Part shown: piece by piece, positions 1 through 10,666 of the stretch
Layout: each line of letters starts with the position of its first letter
Numbering within the stretch: position 1 is the first letter of the stretch
Assembly (NCBI GenBank): GCA_004194705.1
Contig: SADC01000882.1
Coordinates: forward strand, 62,001-126,000
From: Ditylenchus dipsaci
Lineage: Eukaryota; Nematoda; Chromadorea; Rhabditida; Anguinidae
Length of the DNA: 64,000 nucleotides
Reading direction: 5' to 3'
Translations under genes and position numbers: made by a program
Notes under the pieces: model-generated
Databases searched by the model: none
Told to the model about the DNA's origin: nothing
The model's input: the letters and a program-made list of their open reading frames with translations, nothing else

Positions 1-2548
1 AATTGAAGTCAATGGATGTTGTGGATGGATGGGTAGCAGAGGAAAGGGGGCTGGTGTGGGAGGAAGTAGTTTTAGAGGATGATGTTGACTGTGAAGAGTC
101 CACCGTTGAACTTGGGTTTGTAGAGCTTACAGGTGAACTTGTATGCTCAGAGCTAACTGCATTAGTGCTAGAGGTATTCTCCGAGTTAATTGTAGAAGCC
201 GAATGGGTGGAAGAAGAAGCATTTTCACTGGTCGAAGAAGTTGGCTTTAAAGTGCTAACCGCATTTGTGGACGGACTCTCGAAGTCAACTGTGGTGGTAC
301 TTGAACTTTGAGATCTTTCAACTGTATTTATAATAGGTGCCTCAGAGCTGAGTGGATAAGTGCTGGAAATTTCTTCAAATTTAACTGTTGGAGAGGAGCT
401 AGATGCGAAAACAGTTGTTTCAGTGGATTTTAGTTGTGAGGAGTTTACAGTTGAGCCGTGGTTTTCAATGCTTGTTGTTGAACTTAGATGTTCAGATTTA
501 AGTGTAGGTGAAGATGTGGATAAACTTAAAAACCTTTCAGAAGTCGAAGAAATTAAATGTGAATGGTTTTCTGTGCTTGTAGTTGGGCTCTCAGGATTGG
601 TCGGAATGGTAGAACTGCTAGAAGTCTCAAAGTTGACTGTAGCTGAAGAAGCCGAGGATGATGAGGCAGCAGTTTCAGTGACTAGAAGTGTGGGAGAGGC
701 ATCTGATTCATTGGAATTAGCAGATAGGCCAGTTGAAGAGGACAAAATAGTTGTTGACTGTGAGGATCTGCCTGTACTAGGAGATTCGGCATTGGCTGCA
801 GTAGTGCTGGGACCTTCAGAATCGACTGTAGAAATAGGGGTCGAAGCCAGCAGAGAAGTAGAACCTTCAGATGTAGTTGACTGTATTGAGTCGGCGGTGG
901 TGGTACTGGCGCTTTTTAAGTTGACTGTAGAAGAAGCTGATCCGTCCCAACTAGCTAACCGTGTAGAGCTAACTGTTTGTGTGCTTGAGGTTTCAGAGTT
1001 AACTGTAGAAGAGGGTCTACTTGAAATGTTCCGCCGTGAAGGGCTGTCTGTAGGTGTGCTTTCACTGTGCGATTTGACTGTAGAAGAAGTTGTGCCTAGA
1101 GTAGTGGTTGAGCGTGAAGAGTCAACTACGGATATGGACGGTGTTTTTGACTGAGTTGTTGCTGTGATAAGGCCTTGTTTGCCAACTGCAGTAGAAGAGG
1201 CAGTAGTAGGCTGCATGGTAGTAGAGAGATGCTCATCCAACTTTCTTGTAATCAAATCATCCAATTCTTCGACTGTATTCGTGTGCACTGGTGATGTGGC
1301 ATAGGCAACAGTTGTAGTGCTGCCTAAAAAGTAGGAATTGTAACTGATTTGGAAAAAAAGAACCATGAAAATATACTTGTGGTAGTTGTTGGCCTAGTAA
1401 GAAGAGCGGTTGTAAATGCAGAAGAAACAGAATCATGGTTTGGAGAACAAATGCAAGTGCACAAGCACTTGTTCTTCTTGATTTCTTTCACTATTTTGAA
1501 GACTGAAATTCGATAAGACTCAGGCTTTTATTAGATTTTTCATAGACTAGAAAGAAAAATTTTCCTTTTAAAATCAAAGTCATCAGTTTTATGAAGTAAA
1601 TATATTTCATAAATAAATATATATCATGAAATAAACATAATTCAAGTCAGCAAGATCCGGGCTAGGCTATGGACATGGAGGAAAATATAAATTTAAAAAA
1701 AACGGTCACAACGGAAAAAGCTTTTTTCTGCTGCAAAAAAGACTTTTTTTGCTGCAAATATTGTTGCTGCAAGAATACTTTTTCTTGCTGCAAGAAGACT
1801 TTTTCTTGATTCAAATAGACTTTTTTCTGCTGCAAATCGGCTTTTAAAAATATTTTTTTGCAGCGAAAAAGCCGATTTGCAGCAGAAAGAAGTATATCTG
1901 CATCAAGAAAAGTCTTTTCACAGCAACAATATTTGCAGCAAAAAAAGTCTTTTTTGCAGCAGAAAAAAGCTTTATCCTGTCATAACTGGACCTTACAAGC
2001 TAAACTTTGGTTATTTTTTTGAAAATAACAAATAGAACCGGGGCTTTTAACAGTACAACTTTCATCAATACTATCGGCCCACCAGAAGATTAACCTGAAG
2101 AGGTGTGCTTGTAAATCCAAGGCTGGGCCTGGATTTAAAAAAGTAATCGGGCCGGTTTGAGCTGAAAAGGGCTCGAGCCTCAAAATTTGAGCCCATACAC
2201 AGTTCTGTAGTCAACCGTACTCGCATATAACCGATTTATTTGCAGCCAAAAACCTACATTTAGCATTTGGTTGCACCCCGTTCGAGGGTGGATCTGGCAT
2301 TTTCATGTCCTCTGATACTCCTTTAGGCACACAACTGCAGTCACAGGAACAATTGTTGTTTTTAATCTCTTTGGCGACCGTAAACTCTACAAAAGAAAAA
2401 TGCGGAAATTAAATCAAATATTTTACAATAAACAAAAACCACCTTTGACCCCATTTTCGTGGACCACCTTATGTGACACAAAAGCATCCGACCAAAAGAT
2501 GGTTAAAAAAATCAGCAGCAAGCTGGCTAGAAAGCTGGGAAAATTCAT
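1..2548 (-). CDS. Secreted mucin-like Ser/Thr-rich protein with duplicated Cys-rich exons (3' partial)
   Basis: Spliced model on the minus strand: exons 2548-2443, 2386-2258, 1502-1377 and 1323 to beyond base 1. Splice sites are GT..AG and all phases agree. Exon 1 begins MNFPSFLASLLLIFLTIF, a typical signal peptide. Exons 2 and 3 each encode a K-E-I-K-x-N-x-C-x-C-x-C-x-C block (CSCDCSC and CLCTCIC), both starting and ending in phase 1, so they look like an exon duplication. Exon 4 is open for about 440 codons and extremely rich in Ser and Thr, with recurring SSTV(N/D)SE-like units, as in O-glycosylated mucins. A secreted or cuticle/surface-coat role is inferred. The open plus-strand frame at 360-1154 is the antisense shadow. 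I do not recognise a named orthologue. Confidence 0.75.
1713..1978. mobile_element. Small foldback element inside the mucin gene intron
   Basis: Near-perfect inverted repeat built from units of CTGCTGCAAAAAAGACTTTTTT, lying in the large intron 1503-2257. It is flanked by GTCACAAC (1705-1712) and GTCATAAC (1979-1986), an 8-bp direct repeat with one mismatch, which suggests a MULE-type insertion. A related fragment lies at about 30390-30490. The rest of this intron (about 2070-2210) holds a GC-rich remnant resembling the one at 6481-6608. Confidence 0.6.
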
Positions 2549-3574
2549 GGTGCCCACAGAGTTTCCAAGTGATGCGAAAGTGAAATTTAATCAAGCCCAA
2601 GAAAAGTCCTTGAGGAATTGATTTGACTGCTGAAGCCATTTCTCCCATTTATTTACTTGTGGGTTTCCTTTTAAACCGGTGATTGTGCAATGTCTCTTTC
2701 TCTGATAGCAAGGTCACTGGAAATTTTTTTAGAAGCTTGAGTGAAAAAGAATTGACTTCTTGTTTTTTGGCAGATGCACTGGCTAGAAAATGACCTTGTG
2801 AAAGTGGAGTAAATCGTAGAAAGGGAAACTTTCACTACCTATTTTTCGCCACAATCTAACAGTTATATGAGAAATTACAAGAGATAATGATGAACTATTT
2901 GTATAAAAACAATAATAATGGAAAAAAATTGAAAAGTCGGAGATAAAAACACAGATTTAGGTAAGCATTGAACACACAGATTGGATAGGCTAAAGTGCCT
3001 TATGATGGGGTTGCCCAAAAAGTAGTTTTAAAGGGGCATGGTCAGTGACCATGCCCTTTACAAAGTCATTTTATCATTAAAATTTTCGACTCTATTAGCG
3101 AATAGTCCCCGTCCCCCTCTCGAAAATGTTTTTTTTAAGTGAAGAGCACCCAAATAAATGTCCCGGACCACCGAAATTTTTTAAATTCTTAATTGCATCA
3201 ACAAGTATAGTCTGTTAACGTGTTGTTTCAAAGGGCAGTGACAGCGATTTTGACAGGGTGGGAGTGTTTGCTACTAGCGCAAAATTTTCTTGAAAGCAGT
3301 GAAAATTCAGATAAATTTCTTCCTTGTATTTGCCATATTATGAACACAGGATAGTGATATTAGTGAAGAAACTAGAATAAAATTAACCACATTCAACCAA
3401 AAACTGCGGCAATCAGAGGGGGGGGCAATTAGAAGGGAGCGCTTATTTTTCGATCATAAATTTGAAGTAATTTACCACTCTAACAATGAAAGTTTTTATC
3501 CTATTTTCAAATTTTTATGATTTTTGGGTGATTTCACTGCATTTGCATTTTTGGGCAGAATTTTCAGGCCAATT
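2549..3574. other. AT-rich intergenic sequence
   Basis: No gene is seen. It should hold the 5' region of the minus-strand mucin gene. The only structure noticed is a 31-bp palindrome at 3030-3060 centred on GGTCAGTGACC, with AAAGGGGCATG at its left end; this matches the ends of the TTAA-type foldback family seen at 27991 and 37959. Confidence 0.4.
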
Positions 3575-3582
3575 GTTTGTCC

Positions 3583-4040
3583 GGGTTGGCCAGACTTGCG
3601 GACAATATTTTGCGGATGCGTGTTTCCGGACGTGATTATTGCGGACAAAGCTTTGCGGATGAGGTTTTGCGCCTCAACTTTTGCGGATCAAATCTTGCGA
3701 ACGCAAGATTTGCGGACGAACATTTGCGGACGAGAACTTGCGGACCAAGATTTGCGGACGAGAAATTGCGAACTTCATATAAGCATCGCCTAAGTCAGAG
3801 ATTCGACTAACTTAGTTTTTAATGCTGTCATCCTTCACTCCGGCTTGAGATACCTTCTTTTTTCTGCTCCTTTTCTGCCAAACTTCGGTTTATCCGCAAA
3901 AGTCAGTCCGCAAATGTTCGTCCGCAAATGTTGCATCCGCAAAATTTGGTCCACAAAGTCTCGTCCGCAAATCTTTGTCCGCAAATTTTCGTCCGCGAAT
4001 GTTGCGTCCGCAAAATGTTGTCCGCAAGTCTGGCCAACCC
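3583..4040. mobile_element. Foldback element with TTTGCGGACGA repeats, 8-bp target duplication
   Basis: Perfect terminal inverted repeats GGGTTGGCCAGACTTGCGG. The arms are degenerate tandem units of about 11-12 bp (TTTGCGGACGA and variants), reversed in the right arm as TCGTCCGCAAA. It is bounded by a perfect 8-bp direct repeat GTTTGTCC (3575-3582 and 4041-4048). Target size and GG terminus fit Mutator-like elements. There is no coding capacity; the open frames are by-products of the repeats. Confidence 0.8.
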
Positions 4041-4126
4041 GTTTGTCCAGGGCAGCCAAATTAAAGGGAGGGGGAACTTTATATACGCACCGCGTAGGTT
4101 TATATACGCATCGCGTAGGTTAGAAT

Positions 4127-5175
4127 TAGGGTTGTCGGCCGGCCGAAATTTTCGGCCGGCCGAGCCGAGCCGAAAGCCGAAAACCGAAATTTTCGGCCGG
4201 CCGAGCCGAGCCGAAAGCCGAAAACCGAAATTTTCGGCCGGCCGAGCCGAGCCGAAAGCCGAAATTTTCGGCCATGACTAGTATTCAACGTCTTTGCATT
4301 GTGAAAATAATTTATTTTTCTTCTATGCATAGTAAAAGTCTAGAATGCTTAAATGAAACTAGGCTTAGGCTGGATTTGGGATAATTATCCCATTTTCGGA
4401 CATGTGAATCTCCATTCACCGCAAAAATAGCATTTTTCGTAAAAACGTAAAAAGCAAACATGGGTTTTACCCACTACTTTCTTTTAAAAATGCAATAAAA
4501 GATGAGAGTTAATCATCAAAAGTGGCAATTAATTTTTTGGACTGAAAAAACAACAGGGGGGACCAAGGCAGTTTTTTGAATTTTAAGCAAATTTTTGCGT
4601 AAAATTCAAAAAAACTGCCTTGGTCCCCCCCTGTTGTTTTTTCAGTCCAAAAAATTAATTGCCACTTTTGATGAGTAACTCTCATTTTTTATTGCATTTT
4701 TAGAAGAAAGTGGTGGGTAAAAACCCATGTTTGCTTTTTACGTTTTTACGAAAAATGCTATTTTTGCGGTGAATGGAGATTCACATGTCCGAAAATGGGA
4801 TAATTATCCCAAATCCAGCCCAAGCCTAAATAAAACTCTTTGGACAAACAAAAATTTATTAAAACACCCACATACAACACTCGCACACAACACTTGACAC
4901 ACACTTGAATTGACACACACAAGGCTAAAGAATGAGCGAAAGGAAAACTAAGCAAAAACGGGAGCAAACAGAGAAAATTATTTTTTCTTTTTAAAATTTT
5001 CGACCGGCCGAGTCGAGCCGAAATCCGAAAACCGAAATTTTCGGCCGGCCGAGCCGAGCCGAAAGCCGAAAACCGAAATTTTCGGCCGGCCGAGCCGAGC
5101 CGAAAGCCGAAAACCGAAAAAATATCGGTTTTCGGCCGGAAAAGCCGAAAATCGGCCGGCCGGCCGACAACCCTA
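4127..5175. mobile_element. TAGGGTTGTCG foldback element, GGCCGGCC variant
   Basis: Termini are TAGGGTTGTCGGCCGGCCG and its reverse complement, bounded by a perfect 8-bp repeat GTTAGAAT (4119-4126 and 5176-5183). The arms repeat a block made of GGCCGGCCGA, GCCGAGCCGAAA and CCGAAATTTTC. The centre is interrupted by another foldback element (4361-4827). It is a sister of the element at 29880-30992, whose palindromic word is GACCGGTC. Confidence 0.8.
4361..4827. mobile_element. Foldback element nested in the GGCCGGCC element
   Basis: Inverted repeat with termini AGGCTTAGGCTGGATTTGGG and near complement. Flanks are AAATGAAACT (4351-4360) and AAATAAAACT (4828-4837), a 10-bp target duplication with one mismatch. 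The centre carries GGGGGGACCAAGGCAG and its complement; similar 'GGACCAAG' cores occur in unrelated elements at 34340, 38370, 47700 and 48950. Confidence 0.65.
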
Positions 5176-5183
5176 GTTAGAAT

Positions 5184-5730
5184 TATCATAAAATGCATAT
5201 AGAAGCTTTTTGCCAAGCTCTAGTGACCAAAATTAGGTAAAATACCCTAAAAACCACGACTTTTCTTGGTCCCCTAAGACATTTTTTCTTTTCATAAAAA
5301 TCGGGTTTCTTTTGTAGAAAATGTGCGGAAAACAATTTTTTTTACTGTTTTTAGCGTATGGGAATTACTTAGAAATAGTTAAAACCTGTTTTTGAACAAA
5401 TTTCGACATGGGGGGGAGGAATTACATAAGTACCGTGTTTCACAGCCACTAGAGATTAAAGATTGAAAACGTCTAACAAATAAAAAAGCTAATTAATGAC
5501 ATTTGATGAAACTAAAAGCACTAAATTATTTGAAAATAAGAAGCGCACGAATCATTGTAATGGGTAGAAAAGGCCAGAAGAAAACTAAAACACCCCAAAG
5601 TTGGCTAATAAGAAAGTAAAGGAAAAGCATTTTTTGTAAACAGCTGTAAAGAAGGCCTCAAAATATATTTCTTAGGCCAAAAATTCTTTAAAAAAAAGCT
5701 TGAAAATTTAAAAAGGCTGTACCTAATTTC
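5184..5730. other. AT-rich sequence without recognised features
   Basis: No open frame of coding character and no inverted repeat was noticed between the GGCCGGCC element and the next foldback element. Confidence 0.4.
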
Positions 5731-6427
5731 ACCCGTCAAATTATTTTTTACCCCGTCAAATTTGAATTTTGAGCAAAATACTCATTTACCCCGTCAAATA
5801 CTGATTTACCCCGTCAAATTTGAATTTTCGGTGAGATGCTGCAGTAAATTTTGCGGGAATCCGAATTTATAGTCAAAAATGACTTGGATCGCTCAAAATC
5901 CCACCCCAGAGTGGCCAGAAGCCCCTGAAAGTTGGTTTTTTGGGGTTTACTAAAGGAGGAGTAAACTTTTTGCAACAATTCGATTGGGCGGATCGGAATT
6001 CCAGTCCGATCGGCTGAATCGCTCAGAATTTCACCCTGAACCATTCTCAACCATCTTAAACAACCCTAAACCATCCCAAACTGCTCCAGACCAGTATCTA
6101 ACTATCCTAAATCAGTGCTTAGGGCGGTTTAAGATGGTTAAGAATGATTCAAAGTGAAATTTTGAGCGATTTAGCCGATTGGACCGGAATTCTGATCCGC
6201 CCAATCGAATCTTTGCAAAAAGTTTACTCCCCCTTTAGTAAACCCCTAAAAACCAACTTTCAGGGGCTTCTGGCTTCTCTGGGCTGAGATTTTGAGCGAT
6301 CCAAGTCATTTTTGACTATAAAATTCGGATTCCCGCAAAATTTACTGCAGTATCTCACCGAAAATTCAAATTTGACGGGGTAAAAAAATAATTTGACAGG
6401 GTAAATTAGTAACTTGACGGGGTAAAA
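5731..6427. mobile_element. Foldback element with ACCCCGTCAAAT repeats
   Basis: The left arm has repeated TTTACCCCGTCAAAT units at 5731-5825. The right arm carries GACGGGGTAAA units at 6370-6427. About 230 bp of near-complementary sequence joins them. I could not place a convincing target duplication. Confidence 0.6.
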
Positions 6428-6480
6428 CCATTTGAGTCATTCAAAAATGGTTAAAAAAATTTTAATTTAAAAAAATTTAA

Positions 6481-6608
6481 AATTTCGAATGAGGTTTTCC
6501 GGACTTTTCCGGACCGGGCTGGGCCAGGACTAACCCCTGTCCAGGGCAGGCTTTTGAAAACGAGGTCCAGGTCGACAAAATCAAGGCCCGTGCCAAGCCC
6601 TAGTCTGT
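6481..6608 (-). repeat. GC-rich repeat ending CTAGGGCTTGGC
   Basis: Read on the minus strand it starts CTAGGGCTTGGCACGGGCC and contains several GGCC/CCGG palindromes. The end resembles, but is not identical to, the TAGGGTTGTCG termini of the elements at 4127 and 29880. It appears to be half an element, immediately downstream of the gene at 6743-8104. Confidence 0.4.
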
Positions 6609-6742
6609 GGTCATACAGAATTGCTAAAACCAAAATCCACCGAGACCAACGACAAGCAACGAAAACATTTATTCGAAACCCAGCATAATATCCATAACAT
6701 TTCAAACAACAACACATCTTCGACTGAAAAGTGGAAGACTGA

Positions 6743-8104
6743 TCAACGCTGCAAATCCTTCATGTACTCTCTCCAAATAGAGTCAGCTTTCTGTCGCATT
6801 TCCTCTTCCTCCAGATACCCGAAGTCGTTCTGATTCATTCCATTTCCTGAGAGACGGTCCATGTAAGTAGGCGGTTGATAAGACTGCTGGCGACCGTAAG
6901 AACGAGCATCATCTAAATTATCCAGTGTTACAGAAATTCACATAAAAGACCATTCAATAGCTTGCCATTGAAAGAATAGCGCGGATCAGACGAAGATAGA
7001 GGCAAATCATTTTGAAAGTAGGCAGACATCGAAGGATCTTCTCGAACTCGACTCTGCGGCATTCCACCCAGCTACGAGGATCCACGTTCTTCAAAGGCAT
7101 AGGTGAACCTCTCATTTGGTTGTAGGAATAACTGGAGGCAGCTGGAGAAACACTTGAAACCTGCCTATACATCGGCTGCGAATGACTGAACGGCACGATT
7201 GGAGGAGCACGACGAACTGGCACGAAATTAGCATTGGCTGGAGAAGGAGTTCCACGGTACGGAGTACGATTGAAACCTGAATATAGAGGTGTAATAGTAG
7301 CTGGGTAAAAGATGAACACAATTACCACGAGGATTTGACCAGACATGCGGGCGACCAGCAACAGGGTTGTTTCTAGGCGTGTTGAACCTAAAACGAGAGT
7401 AAGCCACGCGAATACACAAAAACGGACCTTTGTTTCACAATTCCTCGATTCGGACGAACCGGCGGCTTTTTCAAAATTTTCGGGAGACCCATCTTAGAAA
7501 GATCGTTTTTCTTTTCACTGAGAGCCTGATCTGAAGTCTGTTCCTTGTTAATGCCAGTCTTCTTAGGTTCCTCCTAAAAACACGAGCAACCGCTGATAAG
7601 TAATCCATAAAACGGGAAATAAAAGCACCTGTCCAGAAACGGCTCCAGTCTTCTCAACCACCTGAGAATCAGTCCCGTCTTTGCCTTCAGTAGCCACATG
7701 CTTGCCTTCAGTTTCCACATATTTGCCCTCAGCAGCCATCTCTTCGCCTTCAGCAACCATCTCTTTGCCTTCAACAGCCACGTCTTTACCCGCAGTTGCC
7801 ACATCCTTGCACTCAGTAGCCACATCTTTACACTCAGCAGCCATCTCTTCGACTTCAGCAGCCACGTCTTTGACTTTATCAGCGATGTCTTCGGTTCCCT
7901 GCCACGACTGTACACTTTCCGCCTGAAATTATTAATGCTAAAATCAGAGGCAATTGACTGACAACTATGAACCTGGAACTTTGACCCATCCACAATAGCT
8001 GCCTTCATGTCATGGATTTCTTGCTGAAGAGTTTTGATTTGATCCTCATAAGCCAAGCAAGAGGGACACTGCTCAGAAATCGTAAGCTTTAGCTCTTCGT
8101 CCAT
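6743..8104 (-). CDS. Hypothetical protein with heptad repeats and a conserved C-terminus
   Basis: Six exons on the minus strand: 8104-7973, 7922-7629, 7573-7428, 7387-7326, 7276-6951 and 6912-6743. All have GT..AG introns of 38-55 bp. The start (MDEELKLTISEQCPSC) lies 33 nt after an acceptor-like TTTTGCAG. The model gives about 376 residues: a helical N-terminus with a CPSC pair, about nine degenerate 7-residue repeats (GKDVATE type), a basic stretch (KILKKPPVRPNRG), a Pro/Ser-rich region, and an acidic C-terminus ending KDLQR. Exon 5 needs one extra G near 7065 (TGGGTGG) to stay open; with it the total length is divisible by three. I do not recognise the family. Plus-strand open frames here are shadows. 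Confidence 0.65.
7680..7885 (-). repeat. 21-bp coding tandem repeats
   Basis: About nine degenerate 21-bp units in exon 2 of the gene at 6743-8104, encoding G-K-D-V-A-T-E variants. Copy number is likely to be polymorphic. Confidence 0.7.
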
Positions 8105-8184
8105 TGTAAACGTTTCACGAATTTCTAGCACCTTAACTGCAAAACGTATCTTCCGAAAAAGCAACGATAAGAAAAGTTGGATCC

Positions 8185-8235
8185 ACCCCGAAAGGTCCCC
8201 GCCGAAAGGTCCCCGGCCGAAAAGTCCCCAATCTT
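8185..8235. repeat. GGGGACCTTTCGGC repeat, half of an inverted pair
   Basis: CCGAAAGGTCCCC units followed by sequence that pairs with 13230-13335, where the same words occur on the other strand. The two halves are 5 kb apart and share about 75 bp. They could be the ends of one large element or two separate insertions; I found no matching flanks. Confidence 0.45.
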
Positions 8236-8355
8236 CAATTTTCACAATATTTTGAGAAAAAAATGTGTCTGTGATTTCCATTCCAAGTGGATCATTTGTA
8301 ATATCATGATGTTGTTTAGCTGCAGGGTGGGCCAGCGTATGTTAGGTTGACGATA

Positions 8356-8529
8356 CAGTCGAGTCTCGATTTAACGTACCCCTGGGGACCGGCCCTAGGG
8401 TACGTTAAATCGAGGGTACGTTATATCGGGGGTAAATTTGACGGAGTTTATAATTGGAGGGACCGGCCCTAGGGTACGTTAAATCGAAGGGTACGTTAAA
8501 TTGGGGTACGTTAAATCGAGACTCGACTG
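8356..8529. mobile_element. pogo/Tigger-like MITE (CAGTCGAGTCTCGATTT)
   Basis: Inverted termini CAGTCGAGTCTCGATTTAAC, each next to TA (8354-8355 and 8530-8531). The inside is a palindromic run of GGTACGTTAAATCGA units. The CAGTC...CTCGAT end with a TA target is characteristic of pogo/Tigger elements. Related copies lie at 23396, 40151 and 45622. Confidence 0.65.
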
Positions 8530-8870
8530 TAGGCGAATTCATCGACATATTTTTATATTCTAAATTAACATTTTTTGTCTTGTGAAGAACTCATATCTTT
8601 AAAAAAAAATTCTATAATCCAATCTCGGTTCTCCTTAGAGACAGAAAGTGGGGACCAAGCAAGATTCCAAGACAAGATTTTTAGCTGAAATTTTGACCAA
8701 GACCAAGATTTTTGAAAACGGCCAATCAAGATCTTGGCCAAGATCTTGGCAAAACCAAGATTCATACAGCCAACTCTCCATTTAACAAACCCTTGGGGAC
8801 CGGCAAAAATGTTCTTTAAACCGAGAGTTTTGTTAAATCAAGAGTTAATTTTAGTCATTTTATTGGCTAG

Positions 8871-9006
8871 GTGAAAACCTGCTTAACGAAAACCTGCTTA
8901 ACGAAAACCTGCTTAACGAAAACCTGCTTAACGAAAACCTGCTTAACGAAAACCTGCTTAACGAAACCTGCTTAACGAAAACCTGCTTAACGAAAACCTG
9001 CTTAAT
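8871..9006. repeat. Tandem 16-bp array in the left arm of MULE 1
   Basis: About nine copies of GAAAACCTGCTTAAC, one with a deleted A. The mirror array is at 10995-11140. These are probably repeated subterminal binding sites. Confidence 0.8.
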
Positions 9007-9431
9007 CGCGCGAAATCGAATATTTTTGCTATGAAAGATAGGTTATTTCATTTAAAACCTTAATTTTTTATTCTCTTAACTGATGTTGTCCGTTTTAACT
9101 TATAGTTATTATCATTTTCACATCATAATTATTTATTTTAGGCAAGCATACACATTTAAAATCCTGATAAATAGAAACTTTCAGTAACTTTCCAATACAT
9201 GTCTTAGTTCCGAATTGTCAATTAATTATTTTTTTCTCGACTATCTTTGGCTTGCATTTAAAAATTTATTTATTAAATTTAGCAGAAGCAAAAATCTATT
9301 ACAAACAAAGAAATGAAAAAAGTTTTTTGACTATTGCAAAAAATCGTCAAATATTGAATTGTGCGAAACAGGGAGAGAGCCAAATAAGTGAAAACAAAGA
9401 TAAACAAAAACAGTAGTTGTACTGAACTACA

Positions 9432-9752
9432 CTACAAATGTCTTGCGCCAGACATACAATGAATAAGACGGTCATGGGTTTTAGCTAATTGATCCTTCAG
9501 ATCATCGCGTTCACTATATATCTCGTTAAATTTAACGACAAAATATGCAAACAAAAAGAGTGCAATGAAAAAAAGAATAAAACATCCAATTTCACCACAG
9601 CCATATTTTCTGTCGCAAATTGGAGTGCATTGAGCAGAGTTACTGTCAGCACTATTGTAACCAGAGTTATTGTGAGTACTAAGGTGGTCAGAGTGATTGT
9701 GAGCACTATTGTTGCCAGAGTTGTTAGCACCGAGAGATGAAAGTGCTGGCAT
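9432..9752 (-). CDS. Small single-pass membrane protein carried by MULE 1
   Basis: A 106-residue open frame. It has an Asn/Ser/His-rich N-terminus with repeated NNSG/HNS units encoded by degenerate tandem repeats. Next comes a Cys-containing stretch (CTPICDRKYGCGEIGC), one strongly hydrophobic segment of about 20 residues (residues 57-77, FILFFIALFLFAYFVV), and a charged helical tail able to form a coiled coil (KFNEIYSERDDLKDQL). It is a type II or tail-anchored topology candidate. It lies entirely between the MULE inverted repeats and points away from the transposase remnant. It may be captured cargo or a second MULE-encoded protein. I do not recognise a family, and no introns are evident. 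Confidence 0.5.
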   Translation of the reverse strand: MPALSSLGANNSGNNSAHNHSDHLSTHNNSGYNSADSNSAQCTPICDRKYGCGEIGCFILFFIALFLFAYFVVKFNEIYSERDDLKDQLAKTHDRLIHCMSGARHL

Positions 9753-10136
9753 ATTTGAGTGGTTAGAAAAATACCGACTTTCAAGCTTAAAATGAATTCA
9801 CATGAATTATACAAAAAAATAAATGTTAAAAATAAAAAGCGGATATTAAATAAAGTTTTAAAAAATTAGCTAAAAATTTTACATCCAGCAAAAAATAAAA
9901 TTTTTTTTTAATTATCTGTGTTAAAATTAACATCTGTTTTTCTTCAGTATAATTTTCAAATATTTATTTGTATAACGCCATTATCTTCGACATAAATTTG
10001 GTAATAATTTACAAACAAGTAATATAAAGAAATATATATGTGTAATACACATGCTAATATAACATAAAGAAGAAAATAAAAGATATACGCAACAAATTGA
10101 TAAATAAACTTCTTACTACTTTCGTAAAAATTTGAA

Positions 10137-10666
10137 TTGTTACTGCTAAAAAGCTTGAAAATGGAAAGGGAACATGAATCTGGAGTCGAAGCTGCCACTA
10201 CACCTCAAGCTTTGCTTGTTTCTTTTCAAGAAAGCATCAGTGAAGTAGAATCTTCTCAGCTATATTCAGACGGGTTCTTCTACAAATTTGTCTACAATCT
10301 GAGAAATAACATTCAGCAAGAAGACCAAGTATATCAATGCCGAAACTCATCAGCCCCATATTGCCGTGGTAGAATATAGGCAATATAGAGGCTCGGTACA
10401 GCATTGATTTTTGGAATGTGCAAAGCCGCACTACAACTGAACTCAGCCGGACAAACAATTCGCTAGAATCATGGCACCGAGTCTGGAATAATTCACTTGA
10501 AAAAAACCCACAAATGAGTAAGCTTGTGAAACGAATGAATCAAGAAGATGAATTGTGGGAAAGCCGAATTAATGAGTATGAAGCGGCTCCCAACCGTCGA
10601 ACAACACTTTCTAAAAGGTCACGTATTGACACCAACAAAGACGAAAATCTGAATTTTGTGCAATAA
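10137..10666 (+). pseudogene. Truncated MULE transposase (FLYWCH-like plus C-terminus)
   Basis: The first open part (10137-10379) contains DGFFYKFVYNL...YQCRNSSAPYCRGRI, a pattern like a FLYWCH zinc finger. The second frame, from about 10392 to 10666, contains YSIDFWNV...RTNNSLESWHRVWN, the hallmark C-terminal region of MULE transposases (usually F-P-I-E-x-W-N ... R-T-N-N-x-x-E-x-W-H). The DDE catalytic core between them is absent and the join is out of frame, so this copy is a deletion derivative. It must depend on another transposase. Confidence 0.65.

Noticed and set aside
360..1154. 264-residue acidic open frame on the plus strand
   Set aside because: It is the antisense of a Ser/Thr-rich coding exon; the minus strand is open longer, with signal peptide and matching splice phases.
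3524..4281. Several overlapping open frames of 75-117 codons
   Set aside because: All fall in foldback arms; both strands are open because the repeat unit lacks stops. No coding evidence.
4758..5216. 152-residue minus-strand frame
   Set aside because: Produced by the GGCCGGCC arm repeats and the nested hairpin; no domain, and it crosses element boundaries.
7681..7961. Plus-strand frames rich in Ser/Ala/Phe
   Set aside because: Antisense of the heptad-repeat exon of the gene at 6743-8104.
8871..9006. Regular short repeats looking like a CRISPR array
   Set aside because: Units are directly adjacent without unique spacers, lie in a MULE inverted repeat and have a mirror copy; the genome is eukaryotic.
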